Shown one piece after another: positions 18,714 to 28,575 of a stretch of 64,000 nt of DNA. Location of the stretch: positions 682,001-746,000 of the forward strand of contig CAVSAT010000004.1 in the NCBI GenBank assembly GCA_963726005.1. Reading direction: 5' to 3'. The stretch's first letter is position 1; each line of letters starts with the position of its first letter. Source of the DNA: Bog-473 sp963726005 (GTDB lineage: Bacteria > Actinomycetota > Acidimicrobiia > Acidimicrobiales > RAAP-2). The position numbers and the translations under genes are program-made. The notes beneath the pieces are model-generated. The model was given only the letters and a program-made list of their open reading frames with translations. It did not search any database and was not told the DNA's origin.

Positions 18714-20113
18714 GGTCCTGGCGCTGTCGCTTCCAATACTGGCGTTGGGGTTGATCCTGACGAAGCTGTCGCGCCATCGGCTCGACCCCATCGCCCTCTT
18801 TTGCTACTGCTTCGCCTTCTTCTATCTGTTGCGGGACATCGTGATCACCTTCGGCCTTGACGGGCCGTATCCGGACATCAACTTTCTGTCCTCGCAGACA
18901 CCGGGCCTGGTGAGCAAGGCTTCGGTTGTCTTGGCCGCCTTCCTGGTGGCTTTCGCCCTGGCGTACCTCTTGCCCATTCCGATTGGGGGGGCCTTCGTCA
19001 AACTCATCCCTGTCGCGTGGACAGAGCCGACTCGCGCGACGCCAGGCACGGCTCACGGTCATCCTGACCGTAGCGGCGACGGTGATCTCCATCGTCCTCT
19101 TGGCGCGCTACGGGAGCTTCGGCGGGGTTGTCCGCGCGGGCAAGGTGACCAAGGGACTCGCCGGTTCCTACACCCTGCGAATCTTCCCGGCCGTTGGTGC
19201 GGTCGTCGCCGCATCGCTGCTGCTCACGCTGTGGCGCGAGCGACGGGTGACGGGGACGGTACGACGAAGTCTCGTCGTCCTGGCCCTGGGCGCCGCGATC
19301 TTGAACGCTGCTTACGTAATGATGTGGGGGAGCCGCACGGTGGTGGCGATCGTCCTCATCATCCTGATCGCCGGCCAGTGGATCGTCGGGACCAGCGCGG
19401 CGACGCCCAGGGAGAGCCGCCAGGCGCGCCAAGGCCGGCCCCGGGTCACGAGGGTCGTGGCGCTCGTGGGGTTGCTCCTCGTGGCAGTCGTGGGTCTGCG
19501 GGTTGTACGCGACAACATCCTGGAGGGTCACGCGTCCTCGGCTACCCAGGGACAGTCCGAGATCCGGAAGGTATCGGTGGATACCAACTCCACCTACTTC
19601 GACGCCACTCTCCTGGCCCTACGTGACTGGCCTGCCGCTCAGCCTTATCGCGGAGGTCAGGACTTCGCAGCCGGGTTCGAGGGAATCGTGCCGCGGGCAG
19701 CGTGGTCGAGCAAGCCCCAGCAGGTGCTCGTCGGCCAGTGGTTCCGGCAGGTGTACCAACCCCTGGCTCGAAACGGCTGGCCCCTAGGAGCGATCGGGGA
19801 TTGGTATCTGAATTTTGGCCTGTTTGGCGTGCTCTTGGGCGGAGTCCTGAGCGGTCTTCTCTTCAAGTGGCTGATGGCCGCATGGTGGAGAGCCGCCTGG
19901 TGCCCGTTCACAGTCGCCTCAATGATCTGCGTCGTGGTGTTCGTGGTTCCGACGGGCATTGAGGCCGACACGCCGACCCGATGGGCCCAATGGGCGCTGC
20001 CCTTGCTGGTGTGCGCCTGGTACCTGCGGGGCCGGCGGACGACAGAAGCTCCAGAGGGACTCAGAGAGCTTCAAAGCGACGCCCTCGGGTCCGCTCCGTC
20101 CAGCCCGGCGTGA
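18700..20113 (+). CDS. Wzy-like polysaccharide polymerase, frame broken at a G7 tract
   Basis: This multi-spanning membrane protein should polymerise lipid-linked repeat units outside the membrane. The first frame (ATG 18700) gives hydrophobic helices (VLALSLPILALGLIL, ALFCYCFAFFYLL, SVVLAAFLVAFALAYLLPIP). The second frame continues with VILTVAATVISIVLLARYG, AAILNAAYVMMWGSRTVVAI, a large exposed loop containing FEGIVPRAAWS, then WYLNFGLFGVLLGGVLSGLL. The O-antigen polymerase type is judged from topology and position, since Wzy proteins share little sequence. Dropping one G from the seven at 18985-18991 joins the two frames into ~470 aa. The tract is either a sequencing error or a slippage site. 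As read, the protein stops early at 19626. Confidence 0.72.
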
Positions 20114-20414
20114 AGATCGACCTCCGTGGTTCTGCTACGCCATTCCGGCAGTGATCCAGAGAGGGTCGGCGCCGCGGCTCGCCGCGGAGCTGACGCGGTT
20201 GGGGCGGAGCGGACCCCCCGACAAGGGCAGGAGCCAGCGGGAGCTCGAGCCTCTGTTTCGGGAATGGGAGGGGCTCACGGACCACAAGGCTGCGATCTGC
20301 TGGAGGCGTGGGGTCCACGGGTGAACGAGGCGATGGAGGCCGCGAAGACCCGCTCGTGGAGGCACCGAGCGATGGCTCCAGGGGCCTGCGGCGCGAGTTC
20401 GGACCGAACGTGAC
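20114..20414. other. intergenic region between polymerase and flippase
   Basis: A 95-codon open frame (20126-20413) ends just before the flippase start, but it has no family motif and its composition looks non-coding. I see no RNA gene. Confidence 0.35.
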
Positions 20415-22133
20415 ATGACCACGAGCGGCGGGCTGGGCCAAGTGAGGGGGGAAGACAAGCGGCGGCGGGACGAGGTCCCCGGTACCGGGGGCCAATTGAT
20501 CGAAGCGGGGAAGGATTCCCCCGGCGAAGCATCCCCCACGGTGGCGCCAGGCGAGCCTCCGGCAGTGTGCGAGGGGCCATTAGCGGACGCGGGTCCGGCA
20601 GCGGGCGAAGGGACGGCATCAGGAGAAGGCGAGCTGCAGACACTCGCCCGAGGCGGCATGCTCACCTTGGCCGGCATCGTCACCAACGCCGTGCTCACGT
20701 TTGCGTTCTTCGTGGCGGCTGGGCGCCTCCTCGGAGGGCGCAACGCCGGAGCGCTTTTCGAGGGTATGGCCGTGCTCGCGATCTGCACCTACGCAGCCAT
20801 GTTCGGGGGAGACTACGGCGTCCTCAAACTGATGCCGACGGTCAGGCGCGAGTCGGCGAGAGGCGAGCTGCGCCTCGTGGTTGCCGCCTTGGTCCCCCCG
20901 ATCGTCGTCGGACTCGTGATCTGCGTGGGCCTGCTCACGTTCCGGACAGAGATTGCCGACGCAATTGTTCGTCGGGGTAACCAGTTGGGTACCCAGCACG
21001 TCCTCGTCGTCTTCGCGCCATTTGTCCCAATCGCCGCCATGACGCAGGTGGCCTTCGCAGCCATGCGGACCTGGTCGATCCGAGACATGGTCCTTGTGCA
21101 GAACATCCTTCTTCCTGTGTGTCGGGTCGCTCTGTTGTTGTTGGTGGCCCAGTTCCGCCTGACACCGTCGACTGCGGCAGTGGCCTGGGCCGCCCCTCTG
21201 GCCGTCTGCGCCGTCATCTCGTGTGCGTATCTCTTCTCCAAGTGTCTCTCGGAGCGCAGACGGGTCGGCTCCGTGCCGGCGGATGGGTCGACCCGAACGG
21301 TGGCCTTGGCCCTCTGGAAATTCAGCGGCCCGCGCAGCCTCGGTGGGATCTTCCAGATCTTGATCGCGTGGTTGGACGTACTCTTGGTCGGAGCCCTGGC
21401 ATCGAGCTCGCAATCGGCGGCTTACGCCGTTGCCAGCCGGTACGTCATCACGGCCACGTTCGCCCTGAACGCCATCGGGATCGCCATCGCTCCGCAGCTC
21501 GGTCGGATCTTCGATCGCGGGGACTCGAAGAGCGCGCAACTGATCTACCGGGAATCGACGTGGTGGGTGATGGCGGTTACGTGGCCGGCGCTCGTGATCC
21601 TGGTCGTCTACGCGCCCTTCATGATGCACATCTTCGGACGCGATTACGCGGCCGGGATCGTTTCGCTCCAGATCCTGGGCCTCGCAATGCTTCTCAACAC
21701 CGGAACGGGGAACAACGCCGTCGCTCTGCTCATGGGTGGAGGCAGCCGCGAGAATCTGGCAGTGAACGCAGGCGCTCTGGCGCTCAATGTCTGCTTGAAC
21801 CTGGTACTCATCCCTCGCCTCGGAGCGGCCGGGGCCGCAGTGGCCTGGGCGGCCTCCATCGCCTTCACCAGCCTCACCACCTCCCTCTTCCTCCATCGAC
21901 GGACGGGGCTGTTGCCGTTCGGTGGCGGCTACGCAGTGGTGGTCCTCTCCACCGTCGTCGGATACGGGCTCTTCGCATTGGGAACTCGCCTCGTGCTCGG
22001 AACGGGCTTGGGGGGGACCATCACCGGGGTCGCCATCGGTACAGCGGTCTTCGTGGCGCTGATGGTCCGATTCCGTTCCGTGCTCCGTCTCTCCGATCTT
22101 CGACGGCTGAGCCTCGGTTCGGGCACTGGTTAA
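20415..22133 (+). CDS. Wzx-like polysaccharide flippase (MATE/MVF clan)
   Basis: It should flip undecaprenyl-linked repeat units across the membrane. About 12-14 membrane helices can be picked out, beginning with LTLAGIVTNAVLTFAFFVAA near residue 83 and ending with AIGTAVFVALMVRF. Family features include AGRLLGGRNAGALFEGMAVL, FGGDYGVLKLMP, FRTEIADAI, AYAVASRYVITATFALN, LGRIFDRGDSKSAQLIYR, and ILGLAMLLNTGTGNNAVALL. The first ~75 residues are Gly/Glu/Pro-rich and would be an unusually long cytoplasmic tail. Translation may really begin later, but I see no better start. Position after two glycosyltransferases and a polymerase supports the Wzx role. Confidence 0.85.
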   Translation: MTTSGGLGQVRGEDKRRRDEVPGTGGQLIEAGKDSPGEASPTVAPGEPPAVCEGPLADAGPAAGEGTASGEGELQTLARGGMLTLAGIVTNAVLTFAFFVAAGRLLGGRNAGALFEGMAVLAICTYAAMFGGDYGVLKLMPTVRRESARGELRLVVAALVPPIVVGLVICVGLLTFRTEIADAIVRRGNQLGTQHVLVVFAPFVPIAAMTQVAFAAMRTWSIRDMVLVQNILLPVCRVALLLLVAQFRLTPSTAAVAWAAPLAVCAVISCAYLFSKCLSERRRVGSVPADGSTRTVALALWKFSGPRSLGGIFQILIAWLDVLLVGALASSSQSAAYAVASRYVITATFALNAIGIAIAPQLGRIFDRGDSKSAQLIYRESTWWVMAVTWPALVILVVYAPFMMHIFGRDYAAGIVSLQILGLAMLLNTGTGNNAVALLMGGGSRENLAVNAGALALNVCLNLVLIPRLGAAGAAVAWAASIAFTSLTTSLFLHRRTGLLPFGGGYAVVVLSTVVGYGLFALGTRLVLGTGLGGTITGVAIGTAVFVALMVRFRSVLRLSDLRRLSLGSGTG

Positions 22134-22135
22134 TG

Positions 22136-22176
22136 CCTGAGGCCAGACCAACGCAAAGTGCGGTTGCAGCCTCAGG
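22136..22176. terminator. bidirectional terminator hairpin
   Basis: CCTGAGGC (22136-22143) pairs exactly with GCCTCAGG (22169-22176), with a smaller inner stem in the loop (CAAC..GC with GC.GGTTG). It fills the 46-base gap between the convergent flippase and oxygenase genes. Confidence 0.65.
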
Positions 22177-22179
22177 TCT

Positions 22180-23031
22180 TCACTTAAGGGGCCAGCGGCG
22201 CACCACTGCCGTCACCCGATCCCTGATCCACCGCAACGGGTTGAAGGGGATGGCGATAGAGGCCCTGAGGGGCTCGCCGGGCCGGCGCGGCAGCCCGATG
22301 GCCCGCGAGTGGTGTCGCCCGGCGTGGGGACCGGGGTCGGCGGTGTAGTAGTAGGACGCCAGCGTGAGCCGGGCGTCACCGACGGGGCAGCTCACCGCGG
22401 GGATGCCGTGCAACACGTCGGGGCCCGGCTCGAAGATGATCATCCGGCCGCCTACCGGCTCGATCCGTCGATGGCACGTGGTCATTGACGTGTCCCACAA
22501 CTCAAGCTGACCGCCCCACTCGGATTGCCAATCCGGGTTGAGGTACACAAGGATGTTGACGCGGTGCCAAAGGTGCCCGGTGGAGTCGCGGGCGAAGTCC
22601 CGGTGCACCGCCTCGAAGGACGCGGGAGCTAGCACGTGGACCCCGGCCCACCAATGGCTCGGATCCGAGACCAGGTCGGGGATGCCGGTGAGCGTGGTCA
22701 GCATGTCGCACACGTCATCGGCAAGCAGGCGCTGGAGGATGGCCGCGGCGGTCGGCCCGGCCGGGCCCGGTGACTCGGCCTTGACCCGCCGGTTGGAGCG
22801 GCGCGGTATTAGCTCCAACGCGGGACCCAGCTCCTCTGCCCTCGCCCGCTCCACAACGGCGGGATCGAACAGGCCGTCGATGACGACGTGTGGCCACGGC
22901 GACGCGGTGCGGTACGCGTCGCGGTACTCTTCGCCGAGATCGTGCAGGTCGTGGCGGTCGATCGCTCCGAGCTCACCCACCGCGCCCGACCAACCCCGCG
23001 GCCTGCCGTCGCGACTGGCCTGCCCTTCCAT
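22180..23031 (-). CDS. 2OG-Fe(II) oxygenase (prolyl-4-hydroxylase-like)
   Basis: This non-haem iron dioxygenase should use 2-oxoglutarate and O2 to hydroxylate a protein side chain, sugar or small molecule. Iron ligands are visible: HRD in FEAVHRDFARDSTG, and the distal His in DVLHGIPAV. The 2OG-binding Arg is in DARLTLASYYYTAD. Between them are NILVYLNPDWQSEWGGQLEL and GGRMIIFEPG, hallmarks of the double-stranded beta-helix. I chose the ATG at 23031 (283 aa), where the protein-like sequence begins; an in-frame ATG lies 14 codons upstream. It is convergent with the flippase gene and may modify the polysaccharide or its carrier (inference). Confidence 0.85.
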   Translation of the reverse strand: MEGQASRDGRPRGWSGAVGELGAIDRHDLHDLGEEYRDAYRTASPWPHVVIDGLFDPAVVERARAEELGPALELIPRRSNRRVKAESPGPAGPTAAAILQRLLADDVCDMLTTLTGIPDLVSDPSHWWAGVHVLAPASFEAVHRDFARDSTGHLWHRVNILVYLNPDWQSEWGGQLELWDTSMTTCHRRIEPVGGRMIIFEPGPDVLHGIPAVSCPVGDARLTLASYYYTADPGPHAGRHHSRAIGLPRRPGEPLRASIAIPFNPLRWIRDRVTAVVRRWPLK

Positions 23032-23306
23032 GACCTCGCGGAGTGTAGCCCTACGATCAAGTGCCCGGCCCATTGGCTGAGATGAGCCACACGACCACCA
23101 AAAGATACGCAACGGACGTGCAATGGTTTGATGCGATAGCTACTCAGACTCGGCTGGCTCCCAGGTTCGCCCGTTGGGGGCACCACTTCAGAGGATCGGG
23201 AAGCCACGCTGTTCACCGTCTCCGCCTGGATGGGCACGTCCGGTCCCTCGGCGGCCGTCGCGGCGAGCTGAAGTGGCTCGCTTCGAGCACTACCCAGCTG
23301 TCGGTC
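23032..23306. other. intergenic region
   Basis: This lies between the start of the oxygenase gene and the stop of the 46-residue-repeat protein, both on the minus strand. I see no gene. Confidence 0.35.
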
Positions 23307-24497
23307 TCAAGTGGGCGTAAAGCTCGTTCTGCAAGTAGCCGCCCCCACGTAGACGGTCACGACTACCGCGACGCCAGCGAGGGGAGCGGAGATGTTGAAC
23401 GAAATGGTCGCCGTGCCACTGGAGTCGGTCGTCCCAAACTGGGATGACGTCGTCTTTTGATACGTCTTCGTCAAGGTCAAAGCGGTGTTCGGCACGTTCG
23501 ATGTGATGGTTGCGATCACGGATGAATACTGAGGCGGATTATCGTTCGACAGGGTCACCGTGCAAGATGGCGACCCTCCGGGCGGCGGTGCTGGAGGCGG
23601 TGCGAAGAGTGGGGTTGCGTAGAAACCTGAGGTGCCGTAGGGGAACACGCCGCCGTCGGCCGCGACGAAGCGGTACCCGCTGCCGGTTGCGTCCGACTCC
23701 ATGCCAACAATCGGCTTGTTCAAGACGATGCTTCCGGTAGACCCGTAAAACCTGGCATTGAAAGCGAAGATCCCACCATCGGATGCCACCAACCAGTAAC
23801 CGCCGGTCCCCGCATCAGCCGCCATTCCAACCACCGGCTTATTGAGATGTATCGACCCGGTTGATCCCCAAAATGGAACGCCATAGGCAAAGAGCCCGCC
23901 GTCAGAGGCAACGAGCCAATACCCACTTCTGTCGGCGGCTGCGGCCATGCCGACCACGGGTTGGTTCAGCCTTATGGATCCAGTTGATCCGAGGAAGGGC
24001 GCATCGTAGGCAAAGATCCCACCATCCGTCGCCACCAGCCAGTAACCGCCGGTCGCTGGATCGACCTCCATACCGACCACGGGTTTGTTCAGCGTGAGGG
24101 ATCCGGCGGAACCTTGGAATCGTGCATCCCCGAAGGTGAACACGCCACCATCAGAAGCGACAAGGTAATACCCACCTCCATCGGGAGTGGCGGCGATACC
24201 CACGATCGGGGAATTCAGGCTCGTCTGTTCACCGAGATAGGGAGCGTCGCCACAAGCGGCAACGTACCCCTCGTTGTTGACAATCCAATATCCACCATCG
24301 TCCGACGTCGCAGCGATACCCACGATCGAACTGCCATAAGGAAACTTTGCAGCCTGAGTGCATGTCGCGACGGCATGAGGCGTCGATGTGGTTGCACCTG
24401 TGTTGGCTGAAAAGAGCAGGCATGGGGCACCGAGCAGCACCACCGTGAAACCCGTACCGAGCTTCGCCAGTGCGTTCTTGAGTGCCATACGTCTCAT
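23307..24497 (-). CDS. secreted 46-residue-repeat beta-propeller-like protein
   Basis: The ATG at 24497 has a GGTGGAG site nine bases upstream. A signal peptide follows (LGTGFTVVLLGAPCLLFSA). Residues ~50-310 hold about six repeats of ~46 residues built on VGMAADAGTGGYWLVASDGG followed by IFAFNARFYGSTGSIVLNKP. Each repeat is Gly- and aromatic-rich with a conserved (G/S)YWLVASDGG(I/V)F core and would form propeller blades. A Pro-rich linker (APPPAPPPGG) leads to a C-terminal beta-sandwich-like domain (TVTLSNDNPP to the end) with a Cys near each end. Repeats of this type are frequent in secreted proteins of high-GC actinobacteria (my recollection). No enzyme motif is seen; a surface-binding role is likely. 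Confidence 0.75.
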   Translation of the reverse strand: MRRMALKNALAKLGTGFTVVLLGAPCLLFSANTGATTSTPHAVATCTQAAKFPYGSSIVGIAATSDDGGYWIVNNEGYVAACGDAPYLGEQTSLNSPIVGIAATPDGGGYYLVASDGGVFTFGDARFQGSAGSLTLNKPVVGMEVDPATGGYWLVATDGGIFAYDAPFLGSTGSIRLNQPVVGMAAAADRSGYWLVASDGGLFAYGVPFWGSTGSIHLNKPVVGMAADAGTGGYWLVASDGGIFAFNARFYGSTGSIVLNKPIVGMESDATGSGYRFVAADGGVFPYGTSGFYATPLFAPPPAPPPGGSPSCTVTLSNDNPPQYSSVIATITSNVPNTALTLTKTYQKTTSSQFGTTDSSGTATISFNISAPLAGVAVVVTVYVGAATCRTSFTPT

Positions 24498-24725
24498 CGC
24501 TGAAGACTCCACCCGTCTCATGACCAAAGCGGCTAGGTCAACCAGCATGCCACGAGAGCATGTGGCCCACGCGGCACTTGCGGAATGCGCCACCAACGAC
24601 CGGTCATCGACACCCCTGAATGAACACGCCCGACACGACACGGGCATCTAGTGATATGCCGCTCAGATTGAGCAAACGACCTGTCAGCGTCGGTGTCTGT
24701 TATCGCATCTGGTTCAGACGACGCA

Positions 24726-25938
24726 CTACTCGGCGACGTTCGATGAAGCCGACACTTGGATCGTGCAGCCGCCCGTGCAGCCTGCGTTCAACACGGGGCC
24801 GCTGAGGGAGTTCGTGATCGTGTTGCCGCTGATCGTGACGGGCCCCGCCGCGTTGTAGACGTAGACGCCGTAGGTCGGCTGGCTATTCTGCCCCTCGGTC
24901 GATCCGGCGTAGTTCTGTCCAGCGTTCGTGATGGTGTTGCCCGTCGCGGTGATGTTGGTGGCCGGCCAACTGGCGAATGTCCCACCGCACCACCTTGCGG
25001 TGCAGCCCGACACCTCGAGTCCAGCCGAGTAGCTGTTCGTGATCGTGTTGCCGGTGACGCTCGCCCCGTTCACGCCATTGAGGGCGATACCGCGGCCAAG
25101 TTGCTTCCCGTTCGGGTTGTTCGGCCAACCCGTAATGGTGTTGTCGGAGATCGTAATGTCGGTGGGGAGGACGCGGCGGAGGAGTCCCGCTCTGAGGCAG
25201 GTCGACGGCGATGGCATCGTCACCGACGTCGCTGATGGTGTTGTTGGTGACCGTGACGTGGGCAAGGTTCAGGCCACTCGATGCGAAGCCAGTGATGCCG
25301 TCACGGCCCGAATGGTTGACGTGGTTGTTCTCGATGAGCCCGTTCTGCGACGCCAAGTAGGAGATCGACACGCCGGGGGCGTCCCTCACCTGGATGCCGT
25401 TGATCGTGAAGCCCGTCACGTTGTGAAGTTGGACGGCCGAGGTGAGGCGGTTCGGATGCTCGGCGTTCAGTCCCGACGGCAGGCCGGTCCCGCCCCCCGC
25501 AACGGTGAAGTTCGTCAATGTGTAGTTGCGGTCGCCCGAGCCGTCGGCGTTCGTCAGATAGTGAGCGCCGCCCGACGCCGATCCGCTGGCGTCGAACCAG
25601 GTGAACTTGAGGATCGAGCCGAAACCGTGGCCCTCGATCGTGGTGCCCGAGGGCATCTTGAGCATGGAGGAGATCACGCACATCGAGCTGGCCGGGAGTT
25701 GGAGCGGCTCACTGGCGGCAGCAGCAGCATTGATGGCCTTCTGCATCGCCGTGGTGTCGTCGGTCGAGCCGTCGCACGCCGCCCCGTATTGTCCCGGTGT
25801 CACGACCGGTCCGCCTGCGAGGTCGTCGGTCCAAGTGGTGGGAGTGTCCGCGCCCGCTTGGGCACTTAATACGAGAGTGCTACCGAATCCCAGAAGAGCG
25901 AAAAGCAATGCACAAATTCCACGAGAGCATCGGCTCAC
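24726..25938 (-). pseudogene. secreted parallel beta-helix protein, frameshifted copy
   Basis: From a GTG at 25938 the protein has a signal peptide (GICALLFALLGFGSTLVLSA) and then the same body as the plus-strand gene at 28576: TPGQYGAAC, DDTTAMQKAINAAAAASEPL, SGTTIEGHGFGSILKF, then Asn-rich coils such as GLIENNHVNHSG and NITATGNTITNAGQN. This is a right-handed parallel beta-helix of the pectate-lyase/tailspike type. One extra C near 25170-25180 breaks the frame, so 351 residues are read before drift and the last ~150 residues sit in another frame (24726-25265). Apart from that base the body is almost identical to the intact copy. It may be a silent partner for recombination. Confidence 0.8.
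24740..25801 (-). repeat. left arm of a 1.06-kb inverted repeat
   Basis: This arm matches 28809-29869 in inverted orientation at more than 99% by eye. The differences I found are one inserted C (frameshift), one G/A change giving GACGG for GAACGG-type codons, and one A/G change near the inner end. Identity stops sharply at TTCATCGA on the outer side and at GACACCGGGACA on the inner side. Confidence 0.9.
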
Positions 25939-26483
25939 GCACCGCGTTTAGCACCGGAATTGACGGGATCGTCGGGATTTTACACTTCTGTCGCGTTGTG
26001 TTTACTCCAGCGACACGAACCGAGACCTCATCTCGAGGGCCCCAGTCAAGGCAGGCAGCTGGGATCTGGACTCTCGGATGTGGGGCTCGCCCGGGCGGCT
26101 CCGCCACCTGAAGGACCACCCGGGCACGCAGCTCGTGGTGTACCCCTGGATCGCTTGGCCCCGGAGCTGATCCTGCACGACGCTTTTGGAGCGCGATGAG
26201 TCACGAGGGTACGTCTCTCTGCTCGGCTTCGGAGCTCGATCTGGATTCGGACACCGACGACCCGACAAAGACCTGGTCCTCCAGATCGCTGGAGCATCGC
26301 CTCCGATCATGTCCGGTAGATCAATGCCGGGCTGCATCTGGCTGATGGCTGAGCCAAGACCCTGCCGCCTACGCCGGCCATCTGACGCTGACCACCGCAA
26401 ATGCTGCCTCGAGCGTTGCGGTAGCCGAGCGCCGACCAATTTGGGAAGCTATGACCCGAAGATCGCTCAGGAGGAAAGGCTCG
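25939..26483. other. divergent intergenic region
   Basis: These 545 bases lie between the leftward beta-helix gene and the rightward PQQ-like gene and must contain both promoters. No gene is supported. A CCCGGGC motif recurs near 26088 and 26116 but does not form a clear operator. Confidence 0.4.
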
Positions 26484-28271
26484 ATGCCTGAAGAGACCTC
26501 GCCACAGCAGCCGATCCTCGGCTCACAGGATCGGCGCCCACGCCGCTCCGGGCTCCAGGGCTCGCGTGCAACCACGATCGCTCTGCTGGCCACCATGGCC
26601 ATCGTGTTCGCCTCTTGCGACTGGACGGGCTATCTGAACGGCCCGAGCCACTCGTCCTTCAACCAGGGCGCCACCTCGATCACCGTGGCGGGGATCCAGG
26701 CCGGCAACCTCCAGCCGGTGTGGCGCTGGTCGACTCCTGCCTCTCCCAACGCCGGCCCTCCCACCCTCATGGCCAGCCCCACAGTGTCCAACGGGGTGGT
26801 CTACATCGGGGTAGAGGACGGGATCTTCTACGCCGTGAGCGAGGCCACCCAGCAGATCCTGTGGTCGCGCTTCCTCGGGCTGCGTACCCCGGCCCCGGCT
26901 CCCGGCGGGCAATGCGGGACGAACGCGCAGGGGCTCATCTCCACGGCCACCGTGGCGAACGATCCGACCACCGGGCACCCCACCGTCTACGTCAACTCCC
27001 AGGACGGCAACCTCTACGCCCTTGACGCGGCCACCGGCAACGTCGTCTGGACGGCCCAGGTCGACTCGCCCTCGTCCACCGTGGACGACTACTTCGCCTG
27101 GTCCTCGCCCACCGTGGCCAACGGCAAAGTCTACGTCGGGCTCTCTTCGTGGTGCGATCTGCCCCTGGTTTCGGCCGGGGTGATCGGCTTCAACCAGACG
27201 AATGGGGCCGAGTTCGGGATGTGGCACTCGCTCCCACCCAACCAGCTCGGCGCCAGCGTCTGGAGCAGCGTGGGGATACTCCCCAATGGCGATGTCATCG
27301 CGACCACCGGGAACGCCAAGGGACCGCCGGCCAACCAAATCCTCTACAACGAGTCCATCGTCCGCCTGAATGGCTCCACGCTGGCTTTCGAAGACGGCTG
27401 GCAGGTCCCGGCGTCGGACATCGTGGCCGATGGTGACTTCGGGGCATCGCCCACCTTGTTCACCGGCGACATCAACGGGGTACAGACCCAACTCGTGGGT
27501 GCCTGCAGCAAGGACGGCTTCTACTACGCGCTCGATCCTTCCAACCTCGCCGCGGGTGACGTCTGGAAGTTCCATACGTCCACAGGCTCCGGCAGCAACG
27601 AGTGTGACGCGGGTGCCATCTGGAACGGGTCGAGCCTCATCGAGGGCGTGGGAGGGCCGAGCACCATTGGGGGCACCTCCTACCTGGGTTCCGTCGTGGC
27701 CCTCAATCCCTCCACGGGCCAACCCATCTGGCAGACCGGGCTGCCCGGTCCGGTGATCGGCTCGTGTTCCGAGGACGGCGCGGCGGTCGTGGCCTGCGGC
27801 GTCTACACGGCCGACACGCCCCAGGACATGGGCTTCTACCTGCTCGACGCCGCCACGGGCCAGATCCTCGAGCACATCTCCACCCCCGGGTCCTTTCTCT
27901 TCTCCCAGCCCGTGTTCGCCGGCAACGACCTGCTGCTCGCGGGCCGCAACGGCATCGGCCTGACTGCGGACGAGATCACCACGCCCGGGGCCCCCATCGC
28001 CACCGTGAGCCCCAACGCGGCTCCCCAAGGCATACAGACCAAGATCACGTTGACCGGCTCGGGGTTCGTGTCGGGGGCGACGGTCTTCGTCTCGGGCACG
28101 CAAGTCGGCGGCTCGCACGGCGCCATCGGAGTGTCGTCCACCCAACTCTCCTTCAACTTGACCCCGTCAGCTTCGGCAACGCTGGGCGCCAGAGACATCA
28201 CCGTCATCGAACCCGGTTCGTCCCCGTACGTGGCGAACACGTGCACGGCGTGTCTGAATATCACTCCCTGA
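26484..28271 (+). CDS. secreted PQQ-like beta-propeller protein with IPT domain
   Basis: The ATG follows AGGAGG by nine bases. A hydrophobic leader (TTIALLATMAIVFASC) ends in a Cys, so it may be a lipoprotein, although Phe at the -3 position is unusual. The rest of the 595-residue protein is a close paralogue of the propeller in the 7138 gene. Shared stretches include AGIQAGNLQPVWRWS, EDGIFYAVSEATQQILWS, GEFGMWHSLPPNQLG-type loops and TGQPIWQTGLPGP. It ends with one IPT/TIG domain and lacks the C-terminal repeats of the longer paralogue. No dehydrogenase active site is evident. It is the only complete gene inside the 3-kb segment bounded by the inverted repeats. Confidence 0.85.
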   Translation: MPEETSPQQPILGSQDRRPRRSGLQGSRATTIALLATMAIVFASCDWTGYLNGPSHSSFNQGATSITVAGIQAGNLQPVWRWSTPASPNAGPPTLMASPTVSNGVVYIGVEDGIFYAVSEATQQILWSRFLGLRTPAPAPGGQCGTNAQGLISTATVANDPTTGHPTVYVNSQDGNLYALDAATGNVVWTAQVDSPSSTVDDYFAWSSPTVANGKVYVGLSSWCDLPLVSAGVIGFNQTNGAEFGMWHSLPPNQLGASVWSSVGILPNGDVIATTGNAKGPPANQILYNESIVRLNGSTLAFEDGWQVPASDIVADGDFGASPTLFTGDINGVQTQLVGACSKDGFYYALDPSNLAAGDVWKFHTSTGSGSNECDAGAIWNGSSLIEGVGGPSTIGGTSYLGSVVALNPSTGQPIWQTGLPGPVIGSCSEDGAAVVACGVYTADTPQDMGFYLLDAATGQILEHISTPGSFLFSQPVFAGNDLLLAGRNGIGLTADEITTPGAPIATVSPNAAPQGIQTKITLTGSGFVSGATVFVSGTQVGGSHGAIGVSSTQLSFNLTPSASATLGARDITVIEPGSSPYVANTCTACLNITP

Positions 28272-28575
28272 CCGACCTTCGGCGGATCCGCGAGGCGTGC
28301 GTCCACGCCCAACAACTGCCTGGCCCGGTGTTCAGCGCCGCTTGCTCTGCATGCATCATCCCGCATGATGTGACGATCCAGGGGCGAAGACCGTCGCCGA
28401 CATCGCCGCTTCTCGTCTGCCGGACGGACGGCCCGCAACCCTCTTGACGGCCCTTCCTTTCAGCGCCTCTCGCAGTGCTGCCTCCAGAGCAACCGCCTGA
28501 GCGGCCCAGCGGTCCCGGACCTCGGTGGATTTGCTGCCCTCTCGTAGCGGGATGTTGTGAGTAGCTTTCTAATCC
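28272..28575. other. intergenic region upstream of the intact beta-helix gene
   Basis: No gene is supported here. The sequence lies inside the potentially invertible segment and should carry the promoter of the beta-helix gene at 28576. Confidence 0.35.

Noticed and set aside
20126..20413. A 95-codon open frame just before the flippase
   Set aside because: No ribosome site, no motif and an unlikely composition; treated as intergenic.
26523..28145. A 540-codon minus-strand open frame opposite the PQQ-like gene
   Set aside because: It is a high-GC shadow frame. The plus strand has the ribosome site, signal peptide and propeller blades.
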